The position numbers were made by a program, and so were the translations under genes. From positions 1-64,000 of the forward strand of contig JAIWNI010000120.1 in NCBI GenBank assembly GCA_025331435.1: DNA of 64,000 nt, in the 5' to 3' direction. The notes under the pieces were generated by a model. The model saw only the letters and a program-made list of their open reading frames with translations, made no database searches and had not been told where the DNA came from. Origin of the DNA: Choanephora cucurbitarum. Taxonomy: Eukaryota > Mucoromycota > Mucoromycetes > Mucorales > Choanephoraceae. Shown one piece after another: positions 40,910-52,598 of the stretch; position 1 is the stretch's first letter, and each line of letters starts with the position of its first letter.

Positions 40910-41695
40910 TTAATTTGAGAATTTAACACACAATTTGTATCCTGCCAAAGCACCACTAAAGAAGCCTGACCAAGCTTGTACACTAGATGAATACGAGGGT
41001 TGCCAAATATCGCAAGCTACAATGGTATAGCTGTTACTATCCACTTCTCTTCATTTAAAGAAACACTTACCACAAAAAATACCATCCATCATTAATTTCA
41101 CTATAGACACTTCACCCATAAAGATTTTTTGACGCTGTTCTAACGTATCATCTGCCTTGTGTGCACAAAGTTTAGAATGAGACTGAAAGGCCGATCGCAA
41201 GTCGATCAGGATGGCAGCAAACCAACAGTAAGCAGATAGCATTTCCGATCGATAGCCTATGTCTGCTCCTACAAAGCCTAGTTTGTAGAGACAAAACACA
41301 TCATCTGAAATGGCATTCACTGCTTCATTCGATAAAATCAGTGTGTTCCAGAGAGGGTCATGTCTAGGTCTCATCTCTCTTAGTGAGGGTAAGGCGTTAC
41401 CCAGTCTAAGGACTTTTCGAGTCATACTGAACTGACTAGCAAGTGTAGACCATTGCTTGGATTTAAGCAAGTTGTAGTGTAAAAGGATCTTGATGAAGTA
41501 TTGTATCACCTTCATCATCTTGTCACGGCCATCCAGTTCTTTTAAAAGTCGTTGTAAGACCTGAAGCCATTTTGTTGACCAAGGCTTTCTATTTGACTTT
41601 TTTTCACTAAATATTTTACTGGGTTCAGGTGGTGGCGAGGCTGTGGGTGTAGGCAAGGCACAACGTTGAATTTGTTGTTGTTGTTGTATGCTCAT
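40910..41695 (-). CDS. PEX11: Peroxisomal membrane protein PEX11 family
   Basis: Membrane-elongation factor for peroxisome proliferation and division. Two exons (41695-41071, 41016-40910), 243 aa. Seen: a Gln/Pro-rich N-terminus, then LDGRDKMMKVIQYFIKILLHY and the SMTRKVLRLGNALPSLRE amphipathic region typical of PEX11; a second half with GFVGADIGYR; and a C-terminal hydrophobic segment completed by the second exon (SGFFSGALAGYKLCVKF). Without the splice the protein would lack its C-terminal membrane segment. The ATG at 41695 is preferred over 41725 because the extra ten residues are leader-like. PEX11C-like subtype is inferred. Confidence 0.85.
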
Positions 41696-41815
41696 ATTTG
41701 TATGATAAAATAATAATAAAAACAATTTAATTTTATTAGTGCCTCATTTTTTATGTGCACAGTTGGTCGTTTGATTTTTCAAACTTAAAAATAGAAGCAT
41801 GCACACACTTGGCTT

Positions 41816-44216
41816 TTATTTTTGCATAAAGATATTCTCAAAAGTATTCTTTTGTTCCTGAGAAGCAGCTATGTTGAAAACGTCATCAAATCCATGCTTT
41901 TGCTCTGCTGCTGGTAAAGAAGGACTGCCGAACAAAGAGCTTAAATCATCCTTCACGTTTGATTCCTTATTGTTGCCCTGTTGGAATGAGGGCGATTCAA
42001 ACGCCGAAAAATCAAAACCGTCTTTTGATTTGCTTGTAGCTGGTGCCTGCTGTTTTACAAAAGGAGAAGAGGAGGTAGTGGTAATTGGCTCAGGTTTGGG
42101 CGATACAACTGATTTGGGAGAAGTAGGAAAGTTTTGCTCCATCATGTTCAAGTCAGGAAACTTCGACTCAATATCACTAATATTCAGTTGAGGTGAGCTT
42201 TCTGTTTTCTTGGCTTCTGCCTCTTGTTTCAATTGATTCAATGAGACAGTAGGCGAAGCAGCTTGTTGCTGTTGCTGCTTGAATCCAGCAAAAGGATCGA
42301 ATTTAGGCTGTGGAGAAGCTACTGAAGGTATGTCTTTTGATTGTTCAGAATCCACTTTAGCAAACAAACCAGCAGTGTTCTTGGTATCTAAGGCTTGAGG
42401 TGTAGTAGACAGAGAAAAGAAATCATTTAAAGGTACAGAAGTGGATGGCATTGAAGGTGGAGGTGGAGAGGAAGAAGGTTGATTTTCCTTTCGTAGGGTT
42501 TCTGCCTCTTGCTGCATATCCTCTATACGGGTATTATAGTGCTTTACTTCTTGTTTATACATCTGTAATTCCTTTGTCAGTTCTTCTTTCCTCTTTCTTT
42601 CAGTAGCCAATTTGTGTTCTGCTTCATCTGCCTCTTTTTTCTTTTGAGCTAGTAGTTGCTTTTGTTCTTCAATTTGCTGCAATAACTGTTGAACTGCTTC
42701 GGACTCAGTTTGCCATTGCTGCGATGCCTGCAGCGCCTTGTTTGCCTCAGTTTCTATATTGGCCTTCAACAAAGTCTGTGTTCTTTCTAAAGAAGCTTGT
42801 TGTTGCTGTTGTTGCTGTTGTTGCTGTTGTTGCTGTTGTTGCTGTTGTTGCTGTTGTTGCTGTTGTAAAAAGGGTGATGGACTAGTAGATGATGCTGGAA
42901 TATCGTGAGGAGCATCTGAAGATAAACCTAATAAATCTATTGTCTGCTCCGTTTGTGATTGATTTTTTGTCAGCGAATGGAATGAAGGCAGATGAGTGGG
43001 TATTTCGCCGCCTGCAATACGCCGATTGATCAAATGCATAGCTATAGCAAACTCCTGTTCATTCAATTGCCCAGTAGAGCGTGTGTCTGCTAAATCCCAA
43101 ATGCGCGCTAAATCAGATTCTGGTAGTTTGGAGTGCTTAAAAAACACAACAGCATCTGCACCGGTGACATAGCCAGACTGATCTGTATCCAATTGACGGA
43201 AAAAGACTTGATATTTGTTGAATTCTTCAGGTGTAATATCGACAGGTGTCACCGTGGCGCCTTTAAAGACAGGTGAGCGTGATGGTATGGGTGGAGGCGA
43301 ATTAGGCACTTGTAGTGTATTCTTTCGCATCAGTGGTGAAGCACCCGTTAGGCGTCCTGTAGCTGAAGCATAAATGTTGGAGGGTAAACTAGGAGGCAAT
43401 TGCACTGATCCTTTCATGGCACGCTCAATGTAATGCATAGCAATAATAAATTCAGTTTGGTTTAGGCTACCTGAACGACGCGTATCTGCTAAGTTCCAGA
43501 TGGCTTGGAGTGTGGCAGGAGGAAGATTAGATCGCATGAATGCATTTCTTGCTTGCTCGCCGCTAAGTGTATTGTTCACAGGCTGAAAGGATTGGAAAAG
43601 TTGAATATACTTCATTCGATCCTCAGGAGTAATAGTATCTTGCGAGGCTGCTGGTACTGATGCTGGCGATGGAGTAGTTGGAGGAGGAGTGCCAGTAGTA
43701 GATTGCATACGTGGTGTTCCATTACCGCTGAAATCAGGCAAAGGTACTAGAAGAAATTACATCTTACTTAGTCAAGACAATTGAATTTATTTTCTAGCTA
43801 TATACCTTTTGTTGAAAGAATAGGTTCTGCTGTCATGACACCATGTTGAGCACAGGCTATCAATTTGAGTAAGATACAAAATTCTTGTGAAGTCAAAAAC
43901 CCTTTCTTATCGTTATCGGCTGCATTCCAAAACTAATTCGAAACGAGTTGGATTAAAGCTCTTCAATAGTATACTACAGCACAATACCTGCATAAGGATA
44001 TTATCTGGAATAGCTGACATCTTGAGGAAGGGAATGGCTTCATCTTGCAGGACGATGCCTTTACTGTCCAAGTCTATCTTTCTAAAATAGTCCAAATAGA
44101 CGTTTTTCTCGAGCACACTTAACTGTGCCTCCCATCCAGCTAAAGTAGAGATACTAAGTTATATGTAAACTATAAGTGTGTTTTCTCTTTTGTTTTATTT
44201 TACCTTGGTCAGTCAT
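41816..44216 (-). CDS. EPS15/Ede1-like endocytic scaffold with three EH domains
   Basis: Clathrin-mediated endocytosis scaffold; EH domains bind NPF motifs at the plasma membrane. Four exons: 44216-44204, 44139-43988, 43932-43806, 43746-41816; 740 aa. Seen: EH1 across exons 2-3 (DYFRKIDLDSKGIV, FWNAADNDKKGFLTSQEF), EH2 (YIQLFQSFQPVNNTLSGEQA, IWNLADTRRSGSLNQTEF), EH3 (VFFRQLDTDQSGYVTGADA, IWDLADTRSTGQLNEQEF); then a polyglutamine run of about 25 residues (DNA 42797-42866), a coiled coil (about residues 430-500) and a Ser/Pro/Phe-rich tail. No C-terminal UBA domain is visible, unlike yeast Ede1, so this is a shorter Ede1/EPS15-type protein. Exon 1 is only 13 nt (ATGACTGACCAAG). Confidence 0.88.
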
Positions 44217-45041
44217 ATTATTCTAGAGAATAAATAGAGAAGAAGAAAGCATAATTTAAAAGCGTGCACAATGATTACATCACCGATCAAATCTCAGATG
44301 CAGCTTAAATTCGAACGATGTGTTCTTTTATCAAGGTAAATCAAAAAATCCATTCATGTCTTTGTTAGCAAGACAACTTACTTGCGTCGATGTAAATAGG
44401 AGCTATAGTAAGGTCCGTTTGATAAATTAAGACTTTCTTTAATATCATATCCTGTTTAACTTCTAGAAATGCAGATACTTTATCTGCTTTAGTCCGCCCG
44501 CGAATCTCAGCAAAACATTTTGAAAAGTTAGCAAGGTATCGGTTACATAGATGGATTTGGCTTGTTAGTATGCAAAAGCTTGGATTACTCTATTTATATA
44601 CGTCCTTAATCTACAAGCACACACTCGTCCTTGAATGTGTAAGTGCAAATGATATATTCTAGCCAACGCCCATAGACTGCAAGCACTTTTTAATCAATGC
44701 TTTGAAATATTTGCCAACTATTAAGTTAGACGAAATGTCATTCTTAATTGTGCAAAATTTAAAGTAAAATAGCGGAAAAGAGGAACCAACCTATTAAGAT
44801 GCCTACTTAGAAACTTCTATAGACAGCAGGCAACATACTGATTACAAAAACAAGCTGGAATTGAGCCCTTCATGGTCATTCAGTCTTTAGGTACTCGGTT
44901 TTACGTTGTAACAATTTAGAGTTTGAAGGTTTCAATAAAAAAAATATTAAGCTAGCAAAACACCAACCGATAAAAATGATTGGATAGTCTGATTTTCTTT
45001 CCATTTCTCTTTCTCCCTCTTAAGCTGTGTGTACTACTAAC
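44217..45041. other. Divergent promoter region, EH-domain gene / PP2A activator
   Basis: About 825 bp between two head-to-head genes. A long pyrimidine tract (ttttctttccatttctctttctcc, in part) precedes the plus-strand start. No gene seen. Confidence 0.5.
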
Positions 45042-46395
45042 ATGTCATTTAGAGTCCCTACAAAACGCATCATCACAAAAGAAGATCTCGATGAGTTCCT
45101 TCAATCGCAGGCTTATCAAGAGTACATTGACTATATTGAGCGCTTAAACGAGTCTGTCAAAAATACCAAGATCGATCCTTCTATGCCTGTCTCTCCTGTG
45201 AGTTTGATGCGAACTTGCATTGAAATTTATTTTGACTGACTCTTTCTTTGTGTAGAATGTACAAAAAGCTTTGGATATACTTGAGACACTTCTGAGCTGG
45301 ATAAAAGAGATCCCACCTGTTGAAAATGAAAAATCGCGTTTTGGTAATCCTGCCTTTCGTACCTTTTATAATAAGATACAAGAGGTTTGCTCCATCTGTT
45401 CTTTTTCTTTTACCAAGCATTTCTCTCGTAAGCTCACTGAATTTTATTGTAGAACATACATGATCTTTTTAAGGACTTGGTGCCCAAGGAAGCTATTGAA
45501 GAAGTAGCAAGATACTTTTATGAAAGTTTTGGCAATCGGAAGCGGATTGATTATGGTACAGGCCACGAAGCTAATTTTATTGCATGGCTGTAAGTGATAT
45601 AACTTCTTGTTGTAGTGTACGATTTATTAACAGCAGTGACAGGTTGTGCTTAGACAAGTTGGCGATATTAACACCTCAAGATGACCAAGCAGTTGTTTTG
45701 ACTCTATTTGTCAAGTAAGTTTCGTATGAGTGAAATGTTACATGTCAAACTGATGCTGTAAGGTAGATACATCAAAGTCATGCGTCAATTGCAATTTCAC
45801 TATTGGCTCGAACCTGCCGGTTCTCATGGTGTTTGGGGTTTAGATGACTACCACTTTCTGCCTTTCCTATTTGGGTCTTCTCAACTGTTTGGTAAGAATT
45901 AAAATAAAAGAAGCCCGCTTGACAACTCATAAATATATTTTAGATCACAAGCACATAAAGCCTAAATCAATTCACGATCAAGATATTGTAGAGCAATTCT
46001 CGGCTGAATACATGTATTTGGCCTGTATTCAGTTCATCAACTCAGTTAAAACCACAGCTTCCTTACGATGGCATTCACCCATGTTGGATGATATTTCTGC
46101 TTGTAAGACCTGGATTAAGGTCAATCAAGGCATGGTCAAGATGTACAAGGCAGAAGTACTTTCCAAACTACCGATCATGCAGCATTTCATGTTTGGCAGC
46201 CTGATCTGTTTTGAGGGAGGCCATGCTGAGTCAGAAGAAATGGAAGATGCTTGTGGACACCACCATACATCAACTAAACAAGATGTATTTGCATTAGGAC
46301 AAGAATATCCTGACTGTTGTGGCATTCCTATTCCTAGTGCTATTGCTGCTGCCGCTGCTGCGCAGACCAAACCTCGTCCCATTCCATTTGATTAA
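45042..46395 (+). CDS. PP2A phosphatase activator (PTPA/RRD family peptidyl-prolyl isomerase)
   Basis: Serine/threonine-protein phosphatase 2A activator, reactivating PP2A catalytic subunits. Six exons: 45042-45197, 45256-45384, 45453-45589, 45643-45714, 45767-45891, 45944-46395; 356 aa, normal length. Seen: [53 protein letters not shown] (assembled across an intron); [22 protein letters not shown]; and [20 protein letters not shown], all characteristic of PTPA. The C-terminus has an Ala run and ends in a Pro-rich tail. Assignment to RRD1 or RRD2 type is not possible by eye. Confidence 0.93.
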
Positions 46396-46406
46396 AGTAT
46401 TTTTTT

Positions 46407-47340
46407 TTATTGAGCCAATTTTTCAGGTGCAGCTACTTTACCATATACTCTCCAGATGTCCTCTGGATCAGAGATTGTTTTTTGAAAGACTACATATTCC
46501 AAAACATTATGAATTTTGTTGGGATCACCACCAATCAACTTGTTCTTCTTATCAAATACTGCCATGGATTGCTTTGTGAACATACGAACAGTCACTTGGC
46601 CAACAGCAAATCCGTGCTTACTGAGACCTGTGGTACCAACACAGCGCACACAAACAATACGTGGTGAATCGACATCACCATGGTGTTTCCATTCCCAACG
46701 TACATTGTTACGGTTCTTTAATTGATTCTTTAAGCTCTATATATGCACATCCATATATGAGTTTGGCAATATATTTTTACCTATGTGCATGTGTACTTAC
46801 AGAATACATGGAGTCCAAGCAAACTTCTTCCAATACTTGACGATCACCTCGAGCAAAAGCATCGTTCATGTCTTTATAAGTTTCTTGTGCTTCAGCAATA
46901 AATTTAGCTGAATTCCACTTTTCATATTGAGATTTGTATTTGATCAAACCGACACTATGGTTTTTTTTTCTAAGTCAAAGGTTGTCAATCTACTAGCATA
47001 ACTTTACCTTAGCAAATTTTGAACGTTGTTCTTGAGGTTTCTCCATTTAGTTAAACGCCATTTGGTGAAGTCGGTCAAGGAAGGCGATTGCTCGGGAGGT
47101 ACATAATTAGCTAACTAAGCATGTTAAACATCGTTGCACTTCGCCATAAAATAGTAACTTACCAAAGACACCATGATCACGCAACAGAATTTGCTTTCCT
47201 TGCTGATTGTTAGAAGCATAATGACGAATACCCAGAATGGCTGATCGAGGCACTTGAGAGAAAGCAAGGCGAGGTGCAAGTGCAGGTTGGTTCAATGTCT
47301 TTAGCAAGCTCATAGGGCGAATAAGTGACTTGGCGGCCAT
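46407..47340 (-). CDS. Mitochondrial Tim44-like domain protein (mL45/Mba1-like)
   Basis: Four exons: 47340-47163, 47110-47008, 46954-46801, 46736-46407; 254 aa. Seen: a basic, Ser/Ala-rich mitochondrial presequence (MAAKSLIRPMSLLKTL...), then FTKWRLTKWRNLKNNVQNLL and a Tim44-like fold: AFARGDRQVLEEVCLDSM, WEWKHHGDVDSPRIVCVR, QVTVRMFTKQSMAVFDKK, LEYVVFQKTISDPEDIWRVY. This matches the mL45/Mba1 branch, which tethers mitoribosomes to the inner membrane near Oxa1 (known for the family). The stop lies 11 bp from that of the convergent PP2A activator gene. Start at 47340 gives the best presequence. Confidence 0.85.
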
Positions 47341-47678
47341 TATGTCAGGTTTCAAAGAAAAAGCAAAGAAAGAAAAGGTGCCTTGTTCCCGGGGGGAATT
47401 TAATTTGACAGGACAAAAAAAAGTTTTTCACTTTTTTTGAAAAAAAAAAAAGATATTTGTTATTTCTGAACCTGAAGCAATCATTCGACAACACTCAATA
47501 TATGGCTTGGTCCCTCTTCTCTTGATTCTGAGTAGAAGAGTCTTGTTTCTTTGTCTTTACTTACCTAAATAAAACAAAGGTGTCCACAGACTTCCAATGC
47601 AACTGAACTTGAATTTCACCTTATTTCGAGTGGCAATTTTCTAAAATTTCTTTTTCCTTTAACATAAGTCTAGAAACA
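47341..47678. promoter_or_regulatory. Divergent promoter, mL45-like and PAXBP1-like genes
   Basis: 338 bp head-to-head spacer with A-runs at 47411-47452 and a ttatttcgag stretch. A cccgggggg cluster occurs near 47389. No TATA box seen. A shared promoter is inferred from spacing. Confidence 0.4.
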
Positions 47679-50304
47679 ATGTTCAAGAAATCATCGCGCG
47701 CGAAAAACATACGTCGAAAGATAGAGACAGCAGATGAAGAGCTTAATGAACAAGGTGAACTACCTTTCAATAGAATATTGCATGATTTCAAAGTGGCTTA
47801 TTATTGTGTTTAGTCCATGTTCATAAGACAGTGACATCAACAGAGAAAAAGAAAAAGCAGAGTAAAAAATCCAACCCACTCAGTTTTAATGAGACAGAAG
47901 AAGGTGAACAGGAGACGTTTCAAATAAAAAAGTCAAAAGCCCTTCATGTGCCTGCGTAAGTAATTGAGGGTATTGGACGTTCAATGACTTATTTGACTTT
48001 AGTCCTTCTCAGCAGGACGATATGGATGTAGATAGAGAAAGTTACAGTCAAGATATATTAGAGAAACTAAAGGCAGCAACGCCTAACTTACCCAAATCTG
48101 TACGGTCGTCAATGCAAGATGAAAGCGATGCTCTTCTGCATGAAAAGTTCCCTTCCATCAAAACTCCTTTATCGAACCAGAGTATTCCTGATGCTAGTGC
48201 TATTTTAGCAGCTAAGAAAAAAAGAGAGCAGATGCGAAAGGGATTGAGTATTGTGGATAGCGATGATGGATTTATACCATTGGATGAGTCAGCTGAAGAA
48301 AAAGAAGTAAGTTTCGATTTTAACAATGACTAGCGGTTGTAACTGACTTGAGACGATCAGACTGGATCTCGATTGGTTCGAGAAGAAGATGATATGATGG
48401 ATGACGGTGAAGCTGGTAAGTAAAATAAAGCACAACAAATATGAAACGCTAAACTGTAAGCTCTTGTTTAGAGTTTGAAAAATATGTAGGTGACAAACTA
48501 TTGTTGGGCAAAAATACAGCTCGAGCACAGGAAAAAGAACGCAGAGAAGGTGTTCGTGAAATGATTGAAGAGGCAGAAGAGGATGATGAACAATTGGAGG
48601 AAATGGCTCGTTGGGAGAACGATATGATAAGGTTTGGTGGTGTTAAGCCAAAGCAGGATGCATTTGATCCTTATCGAACACCCACCCATTATCGCCCTGC
48701 TCAAGGTAAAAGGAGAAAAGTTAAAAGCGAGTTCACAGAGCTTATGTCCTTTTCTTCTCTCTTTTATGATTGTCATAGTGCCTGAAGCAGCAGCATTACC
48801 TACACTAACAGAAATGATGCGCATATTAGACACGTCTACAGCTCAAGTGAATGAGTCAATTGATCAGTATCAGTCTAATTTAGCTGAATCCCTAAAGATG
48901 GTTGAAAGCTCATCTCAAGCAGAAATTGATCTTATGAATCAAATCGAAAAAGGCAGTCAACGCTATGATTATTTCCAAGAGTTAGCACAATATGTCAACG
49001 ATTTAGGGGAATTTTTGGATGCAAAGGTACGTTATGTTTGGTTGATTGTCGAAATCAAGACTATTGATTTTTTCATAGTTCCCAGAGTTAGAAAAGCTTG
49101 AATTAGAAGTACATGATATAATGGCCACCAAAACAGAGGTTGTGAGTTCTCGTCGATGGCAATTTCAATTAGATGATCTCTGTCAGTTTAATACAATTCA
49201 ATTCGATCAACTAAAAGAAGAAGAGGAAGAAGAATTGGATGAATTTGGCCGTGTGCGTGAATTAAGACATTCAGAAAGTGCACGTCAACGTCGTTGGGAC
49301 GAACGTCAACAACGTATTCAAAAGAGGGCAGATTTAGCAGAATTAGTAGAAGAAGAAGCAATTCGCGAGCAAGGTTTATGGACTGACGATGATATGACAG
49401 ATGAATACGAAGACAAGCGAGAAAGACAACTTCAAGCAGCTCAGACGGAAGGCATTCAGGCAATGATGGCTGATGTAGGATCTGCTTTTAGTCAATTGAG
49501 AGCTGTGAAGGATCGATTTGAAGGTTGGAAAGTTGATTTTACAGAGGATTATGCAAAGGCCTATGGTAGTCTTAGTTTGCCTGGTGCATTTGAGTTTTAT
49601 GTTCGAGCTGAGCTTGTCGCCTGGAATCCATTTTCTGTAAGTGTATCAGACTTTTGAATTTGTTATTTTAACATGACATTGTAGGATCCTATAGATTTCG
49701 ATAGTATGCACTGGCATAGTGTTTTATCCGAGTATGGTGTATCAAGAGAACAAGCAGACCCAGACGTTGAAATGCTCAATAAAGTAGTGGAGAAGGCCAT
49801 TATCAAAAAAGTAAAATCCTTGTTAGACACATTGGATGCTGCATCTTCAAGGCAAATGAGATGTGCAGCGCAAACAATAGAGCAAATCACTTATTATGTG
49901 GACTCAGAGGAAAAAGCATATCAAGTAAGAAAACAACATCTATGTATTTGGAGAGAGGAGCATACCTTTATTCATATGCTATTGAATAGGAGCTAGCTAT
50001 GGAAATTATTGGTGTGTTAGAGAAGCAGTTGTCTCATTTTGTGGATACAATAGCCACAGCTATACCCAAATCCGATTTAACACCTGCAGCCATTGAAGCC
50101 AAACATCGCTTCTTTTGGAGTCAGTGCAAGTACCTAAAGACTCTAATGGTTTGGCGTCGACTTTTACCTAAAGCGCACTTAGACAGATTAGGCAGCATTG
50201 TAATGGACCGTATAATTACACCCATACTGAAACCAGAAAGTGATGCTGCTGATTTGCACCTTCAAAACGAGGCTTTATTGCTTTTATCTCATCTACAAAA
50301 ATAA
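47679..50304 (+). CDS. PAXBP1/GCFC-domain splicing-associated protein
   Basis: GC-rich sequence DNA-binding factor (GCFC) family, a component of intron-lariat spliceosome disassembly complexes (known for PAXBP1/GCFC2). Nine exons: 47679-47754, 47814-47955, 48003-48306, 48361-48415, 48472-48705, 48779-49026, 49079-49636, 49685-49924, 49990-50304; 723 aa. Seen: the N-terminal MFKKSSRAKNIRRK basic start; a disordered acidic region with DGFIPLDE; MARWENDMIRFGG; a coiled coil; the long EEEE/RQRRWDERQQRIQKR helix; and a GCFC region (WKVDFTEDYAKAYGSLSLPG, YVRAELVAWNPF, MHWHSVLSEYG, WSQCKYLKTLMVWRRLLP). It is the third splicing-related gene in the window. Confidence 0.88.
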
Positions 50305-50309
50305 ATCTC

Positions 50310-50927
50310 TTAATGCCATTTTCTACTTCTTCTGTTTCTTGAAGGACGATGGATGATTTTGCCTGTTTTCTTCTGAAGTAGAGTCAATCCTTCCTTGGCT
50401 TCAATTTGAATATGAATGGCTGAGTTAGCTCTCTTTTGCGTAAAGAGATCTTGATCCTAAAAAAAAGATGAATAAAGAGATCAAAACGTAACATAACTTT
50501 CTTTACCATGTCTTCAGGTATAATGTCATCTACTAATGTTATAGTTTCTGTAATGGGCTTCAAAATGACTTGATCTTCCAAAGCTGTTTGTGCTGCTAAA
50601 GCCATAGAACTAGTACGTAAGATCATGGCGCCCAATCCATGTAATGTAACTGTCTTTTGACTAAGAAGTCAAACAGGTTATGTGAGATGCCTCTACACTG
50701 AATAAGACAGACAAGACCTACTTTTCTTTTAACATCAAGCGAGTAACTCGTTTGATAATAGCTGCTGTGGTGGTCTTATTGGAAACATAAATATCGCTAG
50801 GCACAGTAGCTGGTCTTTGAGGTACTCTTTTGTGAATAGATCCTAAGAAGGCTACGGATTTAAAAGGAGTAAACCAGCTGAATCATAAGATCTAACCTTC
50901 TATTAAATTTCGTTTTTCTGATGCCAT
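50310..50927 (-). CDS. POP7: RNase P/MRP protein subunit POP7 (Rpp20), Alba-like
   Basis: Subunit of RNase P and RNase MRP, which process tRNA and rRNA precursors; nuclear. Four exons: 50927-50897, 50842-50722, 50660-50507, 50456-50310; 150 aa. Seen: RPATVPSDIYVSNKTTTAAI, KRVTRLMLKE, VTLHGLGAMILRTSSMALAA (the Alba/Rpp20 loop), a TETITLVDDI strand and a basic C-terminus (RPSRNRRSRKW). The stop codon lies 5 bp from that of the convergent PAXBP1-like gene, so their 3' UTRs must overlap. Confidence 0.87.
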
Positions 50928-51058
50928 TTTTTACGTTTAAGAGAAAAAGATTATCTAATTTACAGAAAAAGATAATTTATGATTTTGATGGCGAGTAAGG
51001 CTAATTCTCGGTATACGAGAGTGTTCTCAAATAAGCGGCTTATTTGAACATAAGCGTT

Positions 51059-51206
51059 CACTACAAGAGGTCGATTTCAGAGGTTTGTAAGATATAGTTT
51101 AGATTGCGTATTTTATGGGTAGGTTTTACTGCGAAAACATATAGTAATGAATACTTACTGAAAAGCTCTCAGATCAAGCAGAATGTTATTCTCTCTTGTC
51201 TAGAAT
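51059..51206. repeat. Diverged direct repeat, copy 1
   Basis: 148 bp starting cactacaa and ending tagaat. Matches 52439-52598 over its whole length; shared blocks include gtaagatatagttta, gattttatgggtag (here gtattttatgggtag) and gaaaagctctca. It lacks a 12 bp block present in copy 2 after gggtag. Family unknown. Confidence 0.75.
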
Positions 51207-52438
51207 CCTGCATGGTCACTTATACCCCAGAAACTGTTTGAGCATTGTCGATTTGTACACTAATGATACAGCAAGGCTGGTTCCTTTGTGTATGTCCAAA
51301 GACGTTAATCAGTATATCTCCAAATCCCATCTATGTCCTAGTCTTCTTCTTGACTATGATAGTGATACTCTCGTGCGGCCCTGTCTTGTTCAAGCAATTG
51401 AATGTAATAGAGATATATTCGATGGTTTTCTTCCTAAGAAACGCCTCTTTTTTTCTGAATGGTGAATCCTCCATGAAAAATGAAGCTACAAGGGTCTAAC
51501 TACCATGAGTGAATAGCTTTTTTTTTCTTCTCCTATCTTCTCTAAAAAAGTTATTAAGTAAAGTGTCAACATCAACCAAAATCTTTGATTGCCCCTAATT
51601 TTCAGATGAAGCTTACAAACTTTTAAGCCATGTATATGGCATCCTGAAAGATGATCGGTTAAACGCACCTACGATAGAGCAAAAAAGCTAGCATGAATGC
51701 TTACTGAACATTTCAACACTATAGAATACGTTGCACCAAAGGCCATTCAAACACACAATAACCTCATTTCAAAAACTTTCTACGGAATATGTTTTAGCCG
51801 TGAAAGGCATTGTTGAATTAGACAACAAAGACAAATGACGGTCAAACACGTTACCAACACTCATTCAAGTGTTTTACTGCAACTTCGATTTTGGTATTTG
51901 GGATACTTTCATAGCGCTTAGCTGATTGAACCTGAGACTAACACACACTTCCAAAATGTTCTTCACTTAAATTAAATTCATGTCTTTTTTTTTTCAGGCT
52001 TGCTGAAAAATGATCATATGATTAAGCGTTAAATACTCGAATAGGCATCTCATTCTTGCTTAATTCGTATGCAAACTGGAATAAATCTTTATCTGCTCAA
52101 TTGCAAAAGACAAATTAGATGTCTAAGCCGAGAAATGCCAAGCACTGATATTAATAGTCATATCCAATATCATTAACATTTAGACAATGTTCTACGTCTT
52201 CTTTTAATTCGAGTGTTAGAAAGGATATAGAGGCTTATTTTGTTGCTTGCTTATGAACTTGGATGTTTTATAGATGAATATGGATCTTGTCCAAAGTAAA
52301 CTGAATATTTCTGATAATGCATGCAACTGAAAAACTTCTTTATTATTTCCTTTTCATGAGTGTGCGCAATTTTAAAGTTTTTTGTATAGGAGGATGTTTT
52401 ATCAAAGACAATAAGAGAAGAAAAACCAGCAAAGTACA

Positions 52439-52598
52439 CACTACAAAAAATCGACTTTAGAGGCCTGTAAGATATAGTTTAAATTGCGGATTTTATGGGT
52501 AGTCATAGGGGTCATATTTACTGCCAAAAAATATAATAATGAAAACTTACGGAAAAGCTCTCAAATCAAACACAATGCTACTTTCTACTGTATAGAAT
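52439..52598. repeat. Diverged direct repeat, copy 2
   Basis: 160 bp, same orientation as 51059-51206, about 1.2 kb apart. The extra 12 bp follows gggtag (tcataggggtca). No terminal TG...CA or target duplication was found, so an LTR origin is not supported. Confidence 0.75.

Noticed and set aside
51059..52598. LTR retrotransposon flanked by two LTRs
   Set aside because: The repeats are only about 150 bp, lack TG...CA ends, primer-binding site and any gag/pol coding between them.
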